DNA from: Symmachiella macrocystis
GTDB lineage: Bacteria > Planctomycetota > Planctomycetia > Planctomycetales > Planctomycetaceae
Assembly (NCBI RefSeq): GCF_007860075.1
Contig: NZ_SJPP01000001.1
Span: forward strand, 1,758,501-1,822,500
DNA: 64,000 nucleotides
Direction of reading: 5' to 3'
This document shows, piece after piece, positions 37,618 to 45,865 of the stretch. The notes beneath the pieces were generated by a model that saw only the letters and a list, made by a program, of their open reading frames with translations, was not told the origin of the DNA and ran no database searches. The position numbers were made by a program, and so were the translations under genes. Every line of letters starts with the position of its first letter. Within the stretch, counting starts at the first letter, position 1.

Positions 37618-37677
37618 GCCGCAGGCAGAATGCGGCACATTGCCGAATTTCTTGCGACTGGCGCGGCATCGTGCCGC
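37618..37677. promoter_or_regulatory. Cluster of palindromic sites upstream of the exosortase operon
   Basis: Three related inverted repeats lie within 60 bases, about 200-260 bases upstream of the exosortase start: GCCGCA-N7-TGCGGC (37618-37636), CGGCA-CAT-TGCCG (37633-37645) and GCGGCA-TCG-TGCCGC (37663-37677). The latter two share a half-site and spacer length, with centres about 31 bases apart (about three DNA turns), as expected for co-operative binding of a dimeric regulator. No cognate regulator is evident. Confidence 0.35.
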
Positions 37678-38154
37678 AGCTTCCTTTGAGCAGTCTAACA
37701 CGTCGATATCCGTCGTGGATCAATTCCCAGACTGCATCAGGCGGTCTAGCCGGTTCCGTTCTTAGAATAACAAACGTAACGGTATTCCGTTTCGTATCGT
37801 TATCAAGACCGGCTGGCCGTTATCCCGGTTGTCAACATTCGTGCTTAACTCCCTAGCACGTTTCATACCGAAGTCGAACAGGAAGGGTCAGACTCTCGCT
37901 CCAAGCGGTTTTTCCCGCTGTTTTAAGCCCGAACTCCTTTTCCACCTTCCCCTGCCGATGATGCCCCCTAACAGCATTTCCCGATTCGGCGCCACATTTG
38001 TTGTTTGAACGCAACATCACTTTTCATCGGCAACACGCTCGTCAAGCAGCACGCCACGACGGAATGCGCCGATAAACCGGACCGCCCCCTTATTTTGGAC
38101 GATTCGAACAGGCTGTCAATAAAAAACGGGCTGGAAACGGGCTTTGGGTAAATT

Positions 38155-38190
38155 AAAAAAACGGCCTTCCCAGCAGGCAAACCAGGGCCT
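38155..38190 (-). terminator. Possible intrinsic terminator for the M56 gene
   Basis: Read on the minus strand, a GGCC...GGCC stem with further partial pairing is followed by seven T residues (complement of 38155-38161). It lies about 150 bases beyond the M56 stop. The stem is imperfect, so this is a weak call. Confidence 0.35.
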
Positions 38191-38201
38191 ACCGATCGAT
38201 G

Positions 38202-38243
38202 ATTCTGATTTGCCCGGTAACGCATTGCAATTCTGATTTACCC
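38202..38243. repeat. Short direct repeat with nearby inverted copy
   Basis: ATTCTGATTTGCCC (38202-38215) and ATTCTGATTTACCC (38230-38243) match at 13 of 14 positions with a 28-base period. A partial inverted copy (AAATCAGAA) follows at about 38263. Function unknown; possibly binding sites near the end of the M56 gene. Confidence 0.4.
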
Positions 38244-38337
38244 CAAAATCCGGAATTGCGGAAAATCAGAAACAGACCGGTGGCGCGGAATCGCCCGATG
38301 AAGCGACTCAAAGCACGCGCCGGTTCACCTCCGGCCG

Positions 38338-40683
38338 CTACCGTTTCACCCGCCGCAACTGGTCCAACAATGCCGCCACCTGCTCGTGACCCTGTTCCGT
38401 TTGGCGCACGATTAACAGATTGCTTTCGCGAAAGGGGTCAATTTGGTTTTTCTGCCTCAATATCGACCCGCTGAACGGAGCAATCACACCACCGCCTCCG
38501 GACTCATTCCATGTGTCGGGTAGCACCGTGGACTCAATCGTCGTGGCCAGCAATTTGGTATCTCGACTCAGCGGAAGTTCACTCACGTCATAAATCCGCA
38601 CGATTTGCAGTTCCTCGGCTTTGGTCGCGGTCGTAATCAGCAACACTTCTTCATAAGATACCGCCTGCAATTGTATGGGCCCAAGTATGAGTCGCAGAAC
38701 CTTCTGCAGCGATATTCCACCAAGGGACAAATTGACCGGCGTATCGGTCGAAATTCCCTCATCATTCATCGCCATCTCATCGAAGACGATTTGGATGTTA
38801 TGTAAATCTTGGAGATGAAGGGCGACATCGATCAACGGTTGATCCTGAAAGTCTACCTCCGAGGGCGATGCCAATGCTTTGCGGATCGCCTGTTCGTTTT
38901 TCTCCTGTGTCGTCGGCTCTAACTTTTTCTCGCTGGGAGGATTCAAAACCTGTCGCAGATCAGCCAACAATCCTAAAATCTGATGATGCACTTTCGCCGT
39001 CTGGCGGATTACTAGAATCCCGGGTGCGGACGTGTCGCGTTTCTCCTCTTCCGTGGCAGGCCCTTGAGCGATAACGCCCGATCCCCCCGCCTCGCTCCAT
39101 GTGTCGGGTGCGACGCACTCGATGATCGCATTCCGCAACGGGTAGAATTGTTGTGGAGCCAAAGCCTGCCCCATGATGTTTTTCAAATCATAAACCCGCG
39201 TTTCCAGAATCCCCGCCGCCACGGCTTTGGTCGTGATCTTCAGCACATCATCATCGACTACTGCCTCCAGTTCTAAAGGATCCAGTATCAATCGCAGCGC
39301 GAATTCGGTCGTGATCCCCGCTAGCGTCAAATTCACCGGCGAGTCTGGTGAAATCCCTTCGTCATTGAGCGCCACGTCGTCGATGACGATTGAGATGTTG
39401 TGCATATCCTTAAAATTAATTACGACATCCGTTAAAGGTTGATCCTGGAAGTCGACTTCGGTTGTACTCCGCAATGCCCGCTCAATTTGGTCTCGTACTG
39501 TCGCCACCGGTTTCGCAGCTTGTTTGTCCTCAACTGGCATTTTCTTGACCGCCTTATTTTTAACCACCGTTTCATCCTCAGCCACAGTCACCGACACCAC
39601 CCCAACAAATGCCACTGCGCAGAATGCGACGGCCGTCATCAGCACCGACACCCGTCGCCCCAAACCACGGCGATTGCGGCGGGGGTCGAGTAACACGCCG
39701 ATCCGTTGTGACAATTGCCCGCGCCGCGCCATCGCCGGCGCCGGGTGCAGCCATTCGGCTGAAATTTGTTGGGCGATCACCAATAACTGCTCCGCATACG
39801 TCGTTGCCGGCATCCCGGCCGTGAGCACCACGTCGTCGGCCGCGCAATCGCTCTCTTTGCGCACTTGACGGTTCGCGAACCACACCAACGGATGAAACCA
39901 GTACACCACACACGCCACTTGGGCCAACATCTGCGACAGCCAGTCGTGCCGTTGAATATGCGCCAGTTCGTGCAACAACACCGCCCGACGGCACTCATCC
40001 GTCCAACTCGCGCAATCCCGCGGCAACAAAATCACCGGCCGCATTAGCCCCCAGGTCATCGGCGATATCGGCCGATCACAACTACGCAACTGCACTGTCC
40101 GTGAAATCCCTAGTTGTTCCCGCAACGACAACAACAAGCCCTGCCAAGCATCATCCGACAACATCGCTGACTTGCGCACCAACCAATGAGCTGAGGCGAT
40201 GCTGATCAAACTCAACAATCCTACGATCAACACACCCGCCGCCCAGGTAACGAGCAATACGTCCCCCGTGTGCCACGCAGGAGCGTCAGCGACCGCGCTC
40301 GTCATGCTTGCTGCCTCGAACGTTTCAGGTCTGGCCGGCGTTGCTGGCTGCGCACTGTTTGGCTTACTGGTTGGAATCGTTTCCGTGAAGAGCCATTGCG
40401 AAGTGATCGACGTCGCTTCCGAGAAACGAGCCGGTTTGTCAGCGCCGGGCAACGCGAATTTCAGTTGCGGCGCCGCTAGATACAAAATGGGAATCCACAA
40501 CACCCCCACAACCGACAACAACCACAACCGATGCCGCGCCGCTGCCGAGACGCGGCGGCAGATGGCTATTACAATCAGTGCCCCGAGCAGTAGAACCGTT
40601 GACCGCAGGGCAATATCAAATGCAAATGCTGACGCATTGTTACCGGCAAACGACGAACTAAAGGATTCGAAGAGCGTGTTCAT
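38338..40683 (-). CDS. M56 (BlaR1-like) metallopeptidase fused to duplicated secretin/STN-like repeats
   Basis: A 781-aa membrane protein. Residues about 1-370 are a BlaR1-like M56 peptidase domain: helices at the N-terminus, a HELAH zinc motif (H238, E239, H242), the E in KESDCAADD as probable third ligand, and a fourth helix at about 347-370. The remainder is two tandem repeats of about 180 residues (roughly 400-590 and 600-781), each with VDFQDQPLxDV, a NDEGIS.DSPVNL segment and an alternating beta pattern like the short N-terminal (STN) and secretin N-type folds. Normal BlaR1 has a penicillin-binding sensor there. The start overlaps the BlaI stop by ATGA, so repressor and peptidase are coupled. 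The repeats probably sense a ligand or partner outside the cytoplasm. Confidence 0.85.
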   Translation of the reverse strand: MNTLFESFSSSFAGNNASAFAFDIALRSTVLLLGALIVIAICRRVSAAARHRLWLLSVVGVLWIPILYLAAPQLKFALPGADKPARFSEATSITSQWLFTETIPTSKPNSAQPATPARPETFEAASMTSAVADAPAWHTGDVLLVTWAAGVLIVGLLSLISIASAHWLVRKSAMLSDDAWQGLLLSLREQLGISRTVQLRSCDRPISPMTWGLMRPVILLPRDCASWTDECRRAVLLHELAHIQRHDWLSQMLAQVACVVYWFHPLVWFANRQVRKESDCAADDVVLTAGMPATTYAEQLLVIAQQISAEWLHPAPAMARRGQLSQRIGVLLDPRRNRRGLGRRVSVLMTAVAFCAVAFVGVVSVTVAEDETVVKNKAVKKMPVEDKQAAKPVATVRDQIERALRSTTEVDFQDQPLTDVVINFKDMHNISIVIDDVALNDEGISPDSPVNLTLAGITTEFALRLILDPLELEAVVDDDVLKITTKAVAAGILETRVYDLKNIMGQALAPQQFYPLRNAIIECVAPDTWSEAGGSGVIAQGPATEEEKRDTSAPGILVIRQTAKVHHQILGLLADLRQVLNPPSEKKLEPTTQEKNEQAIRKALASPSEVDFQDQPLIDVALHLQDLHNIQIVFDEMAMNDEGISTDTPVNLSLGGISLQKVLRLILGPIQLQAVSYEEVLLITTATKAEELQIVRIYDVSELPLSRDTKLLATTIESTVLPDTWNESGGGGVIAPFSGSILRQKNQIDPFRESNLLIVRQTEQGHEQVAALLDQLRRVKR

Positions 40684-41072
40684 TTTTTTTCCCCTTGTTT
40701 GGCGTGTTCGATCAGTTGGGCGAGTTGGTTGAGATCTTGTTGGGATAGCTTGGCCGAGGACATGTCGATCAGTGTGGCCATTGCTTTTTCGGCGGAGCCG
40801 TCGAAGAAGGTGGTGAGGAGCTGTTTCAGCGCCGAGCGGCGGGCCTTTTCGGCGGAGAGGGTGGGCGAATAGACATACCGCGGGCCGTCTTGCTTGTGTT
40901 TCAAGTGCCCCTTTTCCAAGAGCACCCGCAGCAACGTGCGGACGGTGGAATAGCTGGGCGGGTCGGCGAGTTCTGCGCGGATCTCGGCAGCTGTCGAGGA
41001 GCCGCGGCGATAGACAATATCCATGATTTGGCGTTCCCGTCGACTGAGTTGTGCCTGTGGTGGTCGTGGCAT
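40680..41072 (-). CDS. BlaI/MecI/CopY-family transcriptional repressor
   Basis: A 130-aa winged-helix repressor. The start chosen (41072, MPRPPQAQLSRRERQIMD) has AAGGGA about 8 bases upstream; the upstream in-frame extension is unlike the family. LSRRERQIMDIVYRRGSSTAAEI is the family N-terminus, SYSTVRTLLRVLLEKG the recognition helix and KHKQDGPRYVYSP the wing; the C-terminal part is the dimerisation/cleavage region. It precedes its coupled M56 peptidase and probably represses its own operon, with cleavage by the peptidase relieving repression as known for BlaI-BlaR1. Confidence 0.93.
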   Translation of the reverse strand: MPRPPQAQLSRRERQIMDIVYRRGSSTAAEIRAELADPPSYSTVRTLLRVLLEKGHLKHKQDGPRYVYSPTLSAEKARRSALKQLLTTFFDGSAEKAMATLIDMSSAKLSQQDLNQLAQLIEHAKQGEKK

Positions 41073-41124
41073 GTCAATCCCTTTGGGCCGCTTAGTGTGT
41101 GTATTTTTTAACACCTAAACGGAC

Positions 41125-41153
41125 ACGATACCGCTGCGATGCCAAGCTGTCAA
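41125..41153 (-). promoter_or_regulatory. Sigma70-like promoter for the left BlaI-M56 operon
   Basis: On the minus strand a perfect -35 TTGACA (41148-41153), a 17-base spacer and a -10 TATCGT (41125-41130, four of six consensus bases). It lies about 50 bases upstream of the repressor start. Weak dyads flank it: ATGCG-N8-CGCAT (41159-41176) upstream of the -35 and GTGT-N8-ACAC (41099-41114) downstream of the expected transcription start. Confidence 0.6.
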
Positions 41154-41267
41154 CAGGAATGCGCATTTTTACGCATAGCAACTTCCGGCTCCTCAAACCA
41201 ACCCCCGCGTACCGCACCGCCAACTGAACGAGCGATTGCGATTGCTGTTTAGTCTGCGGAATTCCAC

Positions 41268-41296
41268 TTGACGACATTCTACTGCGGTAGTAGCAT
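41268..41296 (+). promoter_or_regulatory. Sigma70-like promoter for the right BlaI-M56 operon
   Basis: A -35 TTGACG (41268-41273), a 17-base spacer (41274-41290) and a -10 TAGCAT (41291-41296) lie just upstream of the second BlaI gene. The -10 and the spacer are overlapped by a dyad that is the likely repressor operator. Confidence 0.65.
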
Positions 41297-41316
41297 GTCT
41301 CTTACCTTGGTAGTAG
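41279..41316. promoter_or_regulatory. Candidate BlaI operators (two dyads)
   Basis: CTACT-N5-AGTAG (41279-41293) lies across the spacer and -10 of the promoter above, and TACC-TT-GGTA (41303-41312) lies around the expected transcription start. Each dyad is accompanied by the octamer GGTAGTAG (41286-41293 and 41309-41316, 23 bases apart). BlaI/MecI repressors bind TAC/GTA-type dyads, so these positions fit autorepression of the operon starting at 41336. Confidence 0.6.
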
Positions 41317-41335
41317 ACAGGAGCCGACACACCCC

Positions 41336-41731
41336 ATGACCGAACCCAATCATCAACTCGCCGCACTGCAACTCGCTATTATGCGGGTCCTCTGGAAACG
41401 GGGCGAAGCGACCGTGGCGGATGTCCGCGAGGACCTGCACGACGAGCGTCCGCTGGCCTATACCACCATCGCCACCATGCTGGCCAAGATGGAACGCAAA
41501 GGCTACGTCGCTCATCGGATCGAGGGGCGAGCGCACATTTATCGACCGGCGATCGATCAAGAAAAAGTCAGCCGCTCGATGGTCACCGACCTCGCCGATC
41601 GACTGTTTGCCGGCGATGTCACGCAGATGGTCGCGCACCTGCTCGACGGCTGCGATGTCGATGCTGATGAATTGGCCCGCCTCAAAGCATTGATTCGTGC
41701 CCGTGAAAAGGAGGACCGTGATGCCCGATAA
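41336..41731 (+). CDS. BlaI/MecI/CopY-family transcriptional repressor (second copy)
   Basis: A 131-aa repressor with family features QLAIMRVLWKRGEATVADVRE, AYTTIATMLAKMERKGYV and AHIYRPAIDQEKVSR, then a leucine-rich C-terminal half. It is divergent from, and only distantly similar to, the left BlaI. An AGGAG sequence lies about 12 bases before its ATG. It overlaps the following M56 gene by 11 bases. Promoter and candidate operators lie directly upstream, so autoregulation is likely. Confidence 0.93.
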   Translation: MTEPNHQLAALQLAIMRVLWKRGEATVADVREDLHDERPLAYTTIATMLAKMERKGYVAHRIEGRAHIYRPAIDQEKVSRSMVTDLADRLFAGDVTQMVAHLLDGCDVDADELARLKALIRAREKEDRDAR

Positions 41732-43316
41732 CTTGGCTCATTACGCAGCTCCCCTATTGGCATTTCTGGCAACCTACCTGTTGCACTCCACCTGTTTGTT
41801 GACGGGCGTGTGGTTGTACTTCTGTTGGCATCGCACCGCTCGCCCAGCATTACGAAGTGCGCTCTGGAAAGTCGCCGCAACCGCCTCGTTTGTGACCGCC
41901 CCGTTGGCCTTGTGGTTGCCCGCTGCACTACCGGTCTCAGAAGTCAGCACCCCCGCGGCGGATCATCACAGCATCGCCATCACGCCGACACTCTCCACAA
42001 TCGAGTTACCCCCGAACATCCCGATCGAAACTGACGACGCTGTTGCTCTTGACGCAGCGACGTTGGAGGCTTTCGCGGTGGACATCGGGACTGACATCGC
42101 CCCAGCCGACGACTTTGATGAACTGGTGCTCGAGCCGCCGGAAATCGTCGCGACAATCCCCCTCCCTACCCACATCGCGCCGCCAATCAATACGACCGAA
42201 ATCGTGCCGTCTCCCGCTCCTTGGGATCCGCGCATCGTGATTGCTGTTTCGGTCGCGGCGGTAGGATGTTTCTTGTTAGGACTCACGCGGTTGTGGGGGC
42301 AAACAATTTGGCTGCGACGGCGCTTCGCCGATTGCCGGTTGCTGACCGAGGGACCGGCAGCGGAAGAATTGGCAAGCCTGCTAGCCCAACAACGCCGTAG
42401 CAAAAAAGTCCGCCTGTTGTCGTCCGGGCAGTACGCTGAACCGGCGGCGTTTGGTTTGTGGCGTTGGCACATCGTGCTTCCCACTCGAGCGGAGGCCGAG
42501 TTGAACCGCGACGAACTGCGGTCGCTACTCGCGCATGAATTGGCGCATCTCGTCCGCCGCGACATCTGGTGGTTGTGCATGGGACGACTGCTCTGCTCCG
42601 CTTTTGCCTATCAACCGCTCAACTTCTGGGCGCGGCGACAGTGGCAGCGTGCGGCGGAGTTTTTGTGTGACGAATGGGCCATCGACCGCACCGGCGACCG
42701 CTTCGCTTTAGCGAACTGCCTAACAACCGTCGCCCAATGGCGAATCGGCACCGAGACTCTCACCGGCTCGCTGGCAGCAACGGGACATCGCTCGACGCTG
42801 TCGGAGCGTGTGGAAAGCCTCGTCGATAACGACGAGACCCGGCACCCGCCATCAAAAATCCGCTCGCTCTGCCTAGCAGGAATCGTCCTGGTCAGCATGA
42901 TCGCTTTGATCCTCCACGGTCCGACAGCAACGTTCGCGCTGCCGACACTCTCGGTATCCACTGCGGACGAAGCATCCGAGTCGCCCGCAGCTGCATTAGC
43001 ATTCGATCCTTCTCCAAGCATTGAAGAGATAGCATTCGACGAACCGATTGAAGCATCGCCATTCGAGGAGTCTACCGAGGACATCACACTGCAAGCCGAA
43101 CTCACTGGACTGCGCGAAGAACTACGCAACCTGGAAGCTCTCATGGCACAAACAAACGTTGACCCACGCCTCAAATCCTGGCCCGCCCGCATCCGCAGCC
43201 GGATCGCTGAGATCGAACACCGACTCGACACCTTACAACAACTGCCGCCTAACGAAACCACTTCAACATTTCCAACCGACTCGCCCAATTTTCAAATCGA
43301 GGAGACAAACCCATGA
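41721..43316 (+). CDS. M56 (BlaR1-like) metallopeptidase (second copy)
   Basis: A 531-aa membrane peptidase. AAGGAGG at 41708-41714 decides the start at 41721 (a GTG at 41718 is adjacent). The HELAH zinc motif gives H272, E273 and H276; AAEFLCDEWA carries the third ligand. Helices are at about 10-35, 47-70, 172-190 and a fourth near 388-405. A proline/acid-rich insertion (about 75-165) between the second and third helix is unusual for BlaR1-type proteins. The C-terminal tail after the fourth helix (about 410-531) is acidic and ends in a heptad-like helix, not a penicillin-binding sensor. It is coupled by ATGA overlap to the following coiled-coil gene. Confidence 0.88.
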   Translation: MPDNLAHYAAPLLAFLATYLLHSTCLLTGVWLYFCWHRTARPALRSALWKVAATASFVTAPLALWLPAALPVSEVSTPAADHHSIAITPTLSTIELPPNIPIETDDAVALDAATLEAFAVDIGTDIAPADDFDELVLEPPEIVATIPLPTHIAPPINTTEIVPSPAPWDPRIVIAVSVAAVGCFLLGLTRLWGQTIWLRRRFADCRLLTEGPAAEELASLLAQQRRSKKVRLLSSGQYAEPAAFGLWRWHIVLPTRAEAELNRDELRSLLAHELAHLVRRDIWWLCMGRLLCSAFAYQPLNFWARRQWQRAAEFLCDEWAIDRTGDRFALANCLTTVAQWRIGTETLTGSLAATGHRSTLSERVESLVDNDETRHPPSKIRSLCLAGIVLVSMIALILHGPTATFALPTLSVSTADEASESPAAALAFDPSPSIEEIAFDEPIEASPFEESTEDITLQAELTGLREELRNLEALMAQTNVDPRLKSWPARIRSRIAEIEHRLDTLQQLPPNETTSTFPTDSPNFQIEETNP

Positions 43317-44584
43317 CCCGGTTATTTTACTTAACGCTGACGCTGATCGTATTGGTCGGGCTGGCCTCCGCCAGTTGGTTGACCCTCGGTGCGACGGCTG
43401 GTGAAGAAAACAGCCGCGACTTGTTCTCAGCCGACGTAGCGGAGTACCAAGACCAGAACGCATTCGACCGTACTGACACACCGCACGAAGCCGAAAGCCG
43501 CGATTTAGCCGACCTCGATCTGTTTGTGGCCGGCGAGCAAGCGAAGAATCCATTCGCAGCCGAGCCCACCGTCGCGCATGACGAGCTGCTTACAGAACCT
43601 TCTGAAGACCCACAACATGGACGAGAGACTCCGGCATTCGCCGAACCTTTGCCAATCCGATCAGATAGATTCTCTGATTTGGATCAACCCACCCGCGATG
43701 CACTCGAAGAGATGGCAAATAATATAGAGCGGGAAGCTGACGAATTACAAGAACAAGGGAGACGGAAAGACGCGCAGTTTCACCGGCGTTTGCATCACGG
43801 CTTGAGGGCAATCATGGAACGCCGAAAAAATCGCGATGGCGGAGCCGTCCGTCCGCCACGCGTTCCTTTTGACATCAACCCAAGTGAACTCGATGTCGAT
43901 GATAGCATTCGTAAAGGCCGCGGTTTTCTCAAGATAGCACAACGCGATGATGGCATTTCTACAGAAGATCGCGAATTGCACCGTAAGATTGAACACCTAC
44001 AACGCGCAATCGAGAACCTGAAACAAGCAGACCTGGAAGAACAAGCCCAAGAATTACACCACCAAATGCATCGCATGCAAAGGGAGTTGCAAGAGCGGCA
44101 CGAACGACGCGCGATGCAAGAACGCGAACGCCGTCACCGACAGGAAAGAGAACGTCGCGAACCCGCCCCGCGCGACGACGTCCACGAAGCCCTCCACGAT
44201 CTCCGCCACGAAATCCGCAACCTCCGCAACGAGGTCCGTGAAATGCACGAGTTGCTCGAACAACACGTTAAAAGTGGCGGCAAAGATGAAGTTGAACTCA
44301 CTCCTCGCAACTTCGAATTCAAGGTTGAAGGTGAACCCAGGCCGTTCGACGAGAGGGACATCAAAAAGAGAGACGACCAACGGAACGAAATCGAGGAAAT
44401 CGCCCCTCAGGCTCTTGACGAGGAGGAAGTCGAAGAGGAAGTTGAAAAGGAACACGAGGGGCGGCCCCTCTCTAAGCCAGACAACGAGCTTCTACCAATC
44501 AACCAGCCTGAGCAAATCAAAGAGGCATACGGAGAGGCATTCGAAGTCTTGCCCAGCGAGAAGAATAAGGCGGAAGCTAATTGA
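43313..44584 (+). CDS. Secreted coiled-coil protein of unknown function
   Basis: No family recognised. The 423-aa product starts with a signal peptide-like helix (residues 3-24, ending AxA-like near residues 25-30). The middle (about 120-345) is strongly charged and predicted coiled coil, with runs rich in Glu, Arg, Gln and His such as QERHERRAMQERERRHRQE. The C-terminus is acidic (EEEVEEEVEKE). The ATG overlaps the M56 stop (ATGA) and has AGGAG 8 bases upstream, so it is the third gene of the operon. It might be a substrate, partner or anchor for the M56 protein outside the cytoplasm. Confidence 0.8.
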   Translation: MTRLFYLTLTLIVLVGLASASWLTLGATAGEENSRDLFSADVAEYQDQNAFDRTDTPHEAESRDLADLDLFVAGEQAKNPFAAEPTVAHDELLTEPSEDPQHGRETPAFAEPLPIRSDRFSDLDQPTRDALEEMANNIEREADELQEQGRRKDAQFHRRLHHGLRAIMERRKNRDGGAVRPPRVPFDINPSELDVDDSIRKGRGFLKIAQRDDGISTEDRELHRKIEHLQRAIENLKQADLEEQAQELHHQMHRMQRELQERHERRAMQERERRHRQERERREPAPRDDVHEALHDLRHEIRNLRNEVREMHELLEQHVKSGGKDEVELTPRNFEFKVEGEPRPFDERDIKKRDDQRNEIEEIAPQALDEEEVEEEVEKEHEGRPLSKPDNELLPINQPEQIKEAYGEAFEVLPSEKNKAEAN

Positions 44585-44648
44585 TCGTCTCCCCGCGCCG
44601 CCAATCACAACGTGGACGCGCATGATTTCACCCCGCGCGGTATAACAG

Positions 44649-44684
44649 ACGGTGCCCGGTCACGAACCGGGCGCCGTTTTTTTT
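44649..44684 (+). terminator. Intrinsic terminator of the right BlaI-M56 operon
   Basis: A 12-base stem, ACGGTGCCCGGT and ACCGGGCGCCGT with one G-T pair, surrounds a 5-base loop (CACGA) and is followed by eight T residues (44677-44684). This is a textbook intrinsic terminator, about 65 bases after the coiled-coil gene. Confidence 0.9.
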
Positions 44685-44783
44685 GCGCCTGCAGGAAGCA
44701 GCGCGCAGTGGCGCCCTTTAGTGGGCGGCAACAGGGTCTCCCATGGCCATTGGATTTCAACACGTTGTGAATGAGGCGTCGCG

Positions 44784-45836
44784 ATGCTTCGTCGTTCGGT
44801 CTTCTGTTTGGCAATTTTCCCTATATTCTGGGCGCCGGCTACCGCCTCCGCCGCCCCCCCCACGCCCGAACAACGCCGCGTCGACGCTGCCATCAACCGC
44901 GCGCTGGAGTATCTTGCGAAAACGCAAAAGCCCAACGGCTGTTGGGAATCGGACGCCTATGGAGAATCGACGGCGACCACGTCGCTGGGTGTGATGGCGT
45001 TTCTCGCTGCCGGGCACGTTCCCGGTGAAGGCCCCTATGCCGACAACATTGACCGCGGAATCCAGTGGGTCATCGACCACCAACGCACCGGGCAATACGA
45101 CGCCGGACTGATCGCCTTTCGCACCAGTCACGGCCCGATGTACAGCCACGGCGTGAGCACGTTGATGCTGGCCGAAGTGGCCGGCATGGTTTCCAAAGAG
45201 CGGGCCAAACCGGTCCGCACGGCGCTGGAAAAAGCAATCCGCGTGATCCTCAACGCGCAAAACGTTCCCAAGTCGGAGCGGAACAATGGCGGCTGGCGGT
45301 ATCAAGTCCGCAGCAGCGACAGCGACCTCAGCGTGAGCGGCTGGCAACTGTTGGCGTTGCGCGCGGCGAAGAATCTGGGCTGTGACGTCCCCGCTGAAAA
45401 CATCGACCGCGCCGTCGCCTACATCAAACGTTGCAGCAGCGCCGCCGACGGGGGCTTCGCCTATCAACCGGGCGGCAGCGTCACCTCAGTCCGCACCGGC
45501 ACGGGAATATTGGCCCTGGAAATCTGCGGCGAACATCACAGCCAAGAGGCCCTCCGCGGCGCCGATTATCTGCTGGAAAACCCACTCGATTACGACGAGA
45601 CGTATTACTTTTACGGCGTCTACTATTGCGGCGTAGGCATGTTCCAAATGGGCGGCAAATACTGGACAGCAATGCAGGACCAAATCCGCGATGTGCTGTT
45701 GGAGAAACAATCCGCAGACGGCAGTTGGACCGCCGGCAACGGCAGCGAAAAACGCATCGGCCGCGTCTACACAACAACCATGGCGGTGCTGTCACTGGCG
45801 GTGGAGTATCAGTATCTGCCGATTTACCAGCGGTGA
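44784..45836 (+). CDS. Exported prenyltransferase/squalene-cyclase-fold repeat protein
   Basis: A 350-aa protein with a signal peptide (about residues 1-23, cleavage near ASAA) and at least four alpha-barrel repeats of the terpene cyclase/prenyltransferase fold. QW-like repeats can be seen at QKPNGCWESD, GGWRYQVRS, GGFAYQPGG and DGSWTAGNG, each followed by a G-x-x-x-L-A-L helix. The DxDD catalytic motif of squalene-hopene cyclase is not present, so an enzymatic cyclase role is doubtful; planctomycetes carry many exported members of this family of unknown function. GAGG lies 8 bases before the ATG. Confidence 0.85.
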   Translation: MLRRSVFCLAIFPIFWAPATASAAPPTPEQRRVDAAINRALEYLAKTQKPNGCWESDAYGESTATTSLGVMAFLAAGHVPGEGPYADNIDRGIQWVIDHQRTGQYDAGLIAFRTSHGPMYSHGVSTLMLAEVAGMVSKERAKPVRTALEKAIRVILNAQNVPKSERNNGGWRYQVRSSDSDLSVSGWQLLALRAAKNLGCDVPAENIDRAVAYIKRCSSAADGGFAYQPGGSVTSVRTGTGILALEICGEHHSQEALRGADYLLENPLDYDETYYFYGVYYCGVGMFQMGGKYWTAMQDQIRDVLLEKQSADGSWTAGNGSEKRIGRVYTTTMAVLSLAVEYQYLPIYQR

Positions 45837-45865
45837 GGCGGAGACGCATAATCGCCAGCGGGTGC

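Larger units (their letters stand above)
37421..38337. other. Long intergenic region upstream of the EPS operon
   Basis: More than 900 bases with no credible gene on either strand; the small ORFs are short and lack ribosome binding sites and family-like sequence. It holds a cluster of GCCGCA/TGCGGC-type dyads (37618-37677), a 14-base near-perfect direct repeat (38202-38215 and 38230-38243), and a hairpin followed by a T-run on the minus strand (38155-38190). A perfect TTGACA (minus, complement of 38114-38119) has no good -10 partner. No sigma54-type GG-N10-GC site was evident. It is the likely control region of the exosortase operon. Confidence 0.6.

Noticed and set aside
37445-38225. Small ORFs in the long gap before the EPS operon
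   Set aside because: They overlap each other, have no ribosome binding site, and read like non-coding GC-rich sequence. None resembles a sorted exosortase target.
37421-38337. Possible sigma54 promoter for the EPS operon
   Set aside because: I looked for the TGGCAC-N5-TTGC pattern on the minus strand and found none that fits well enough to report.
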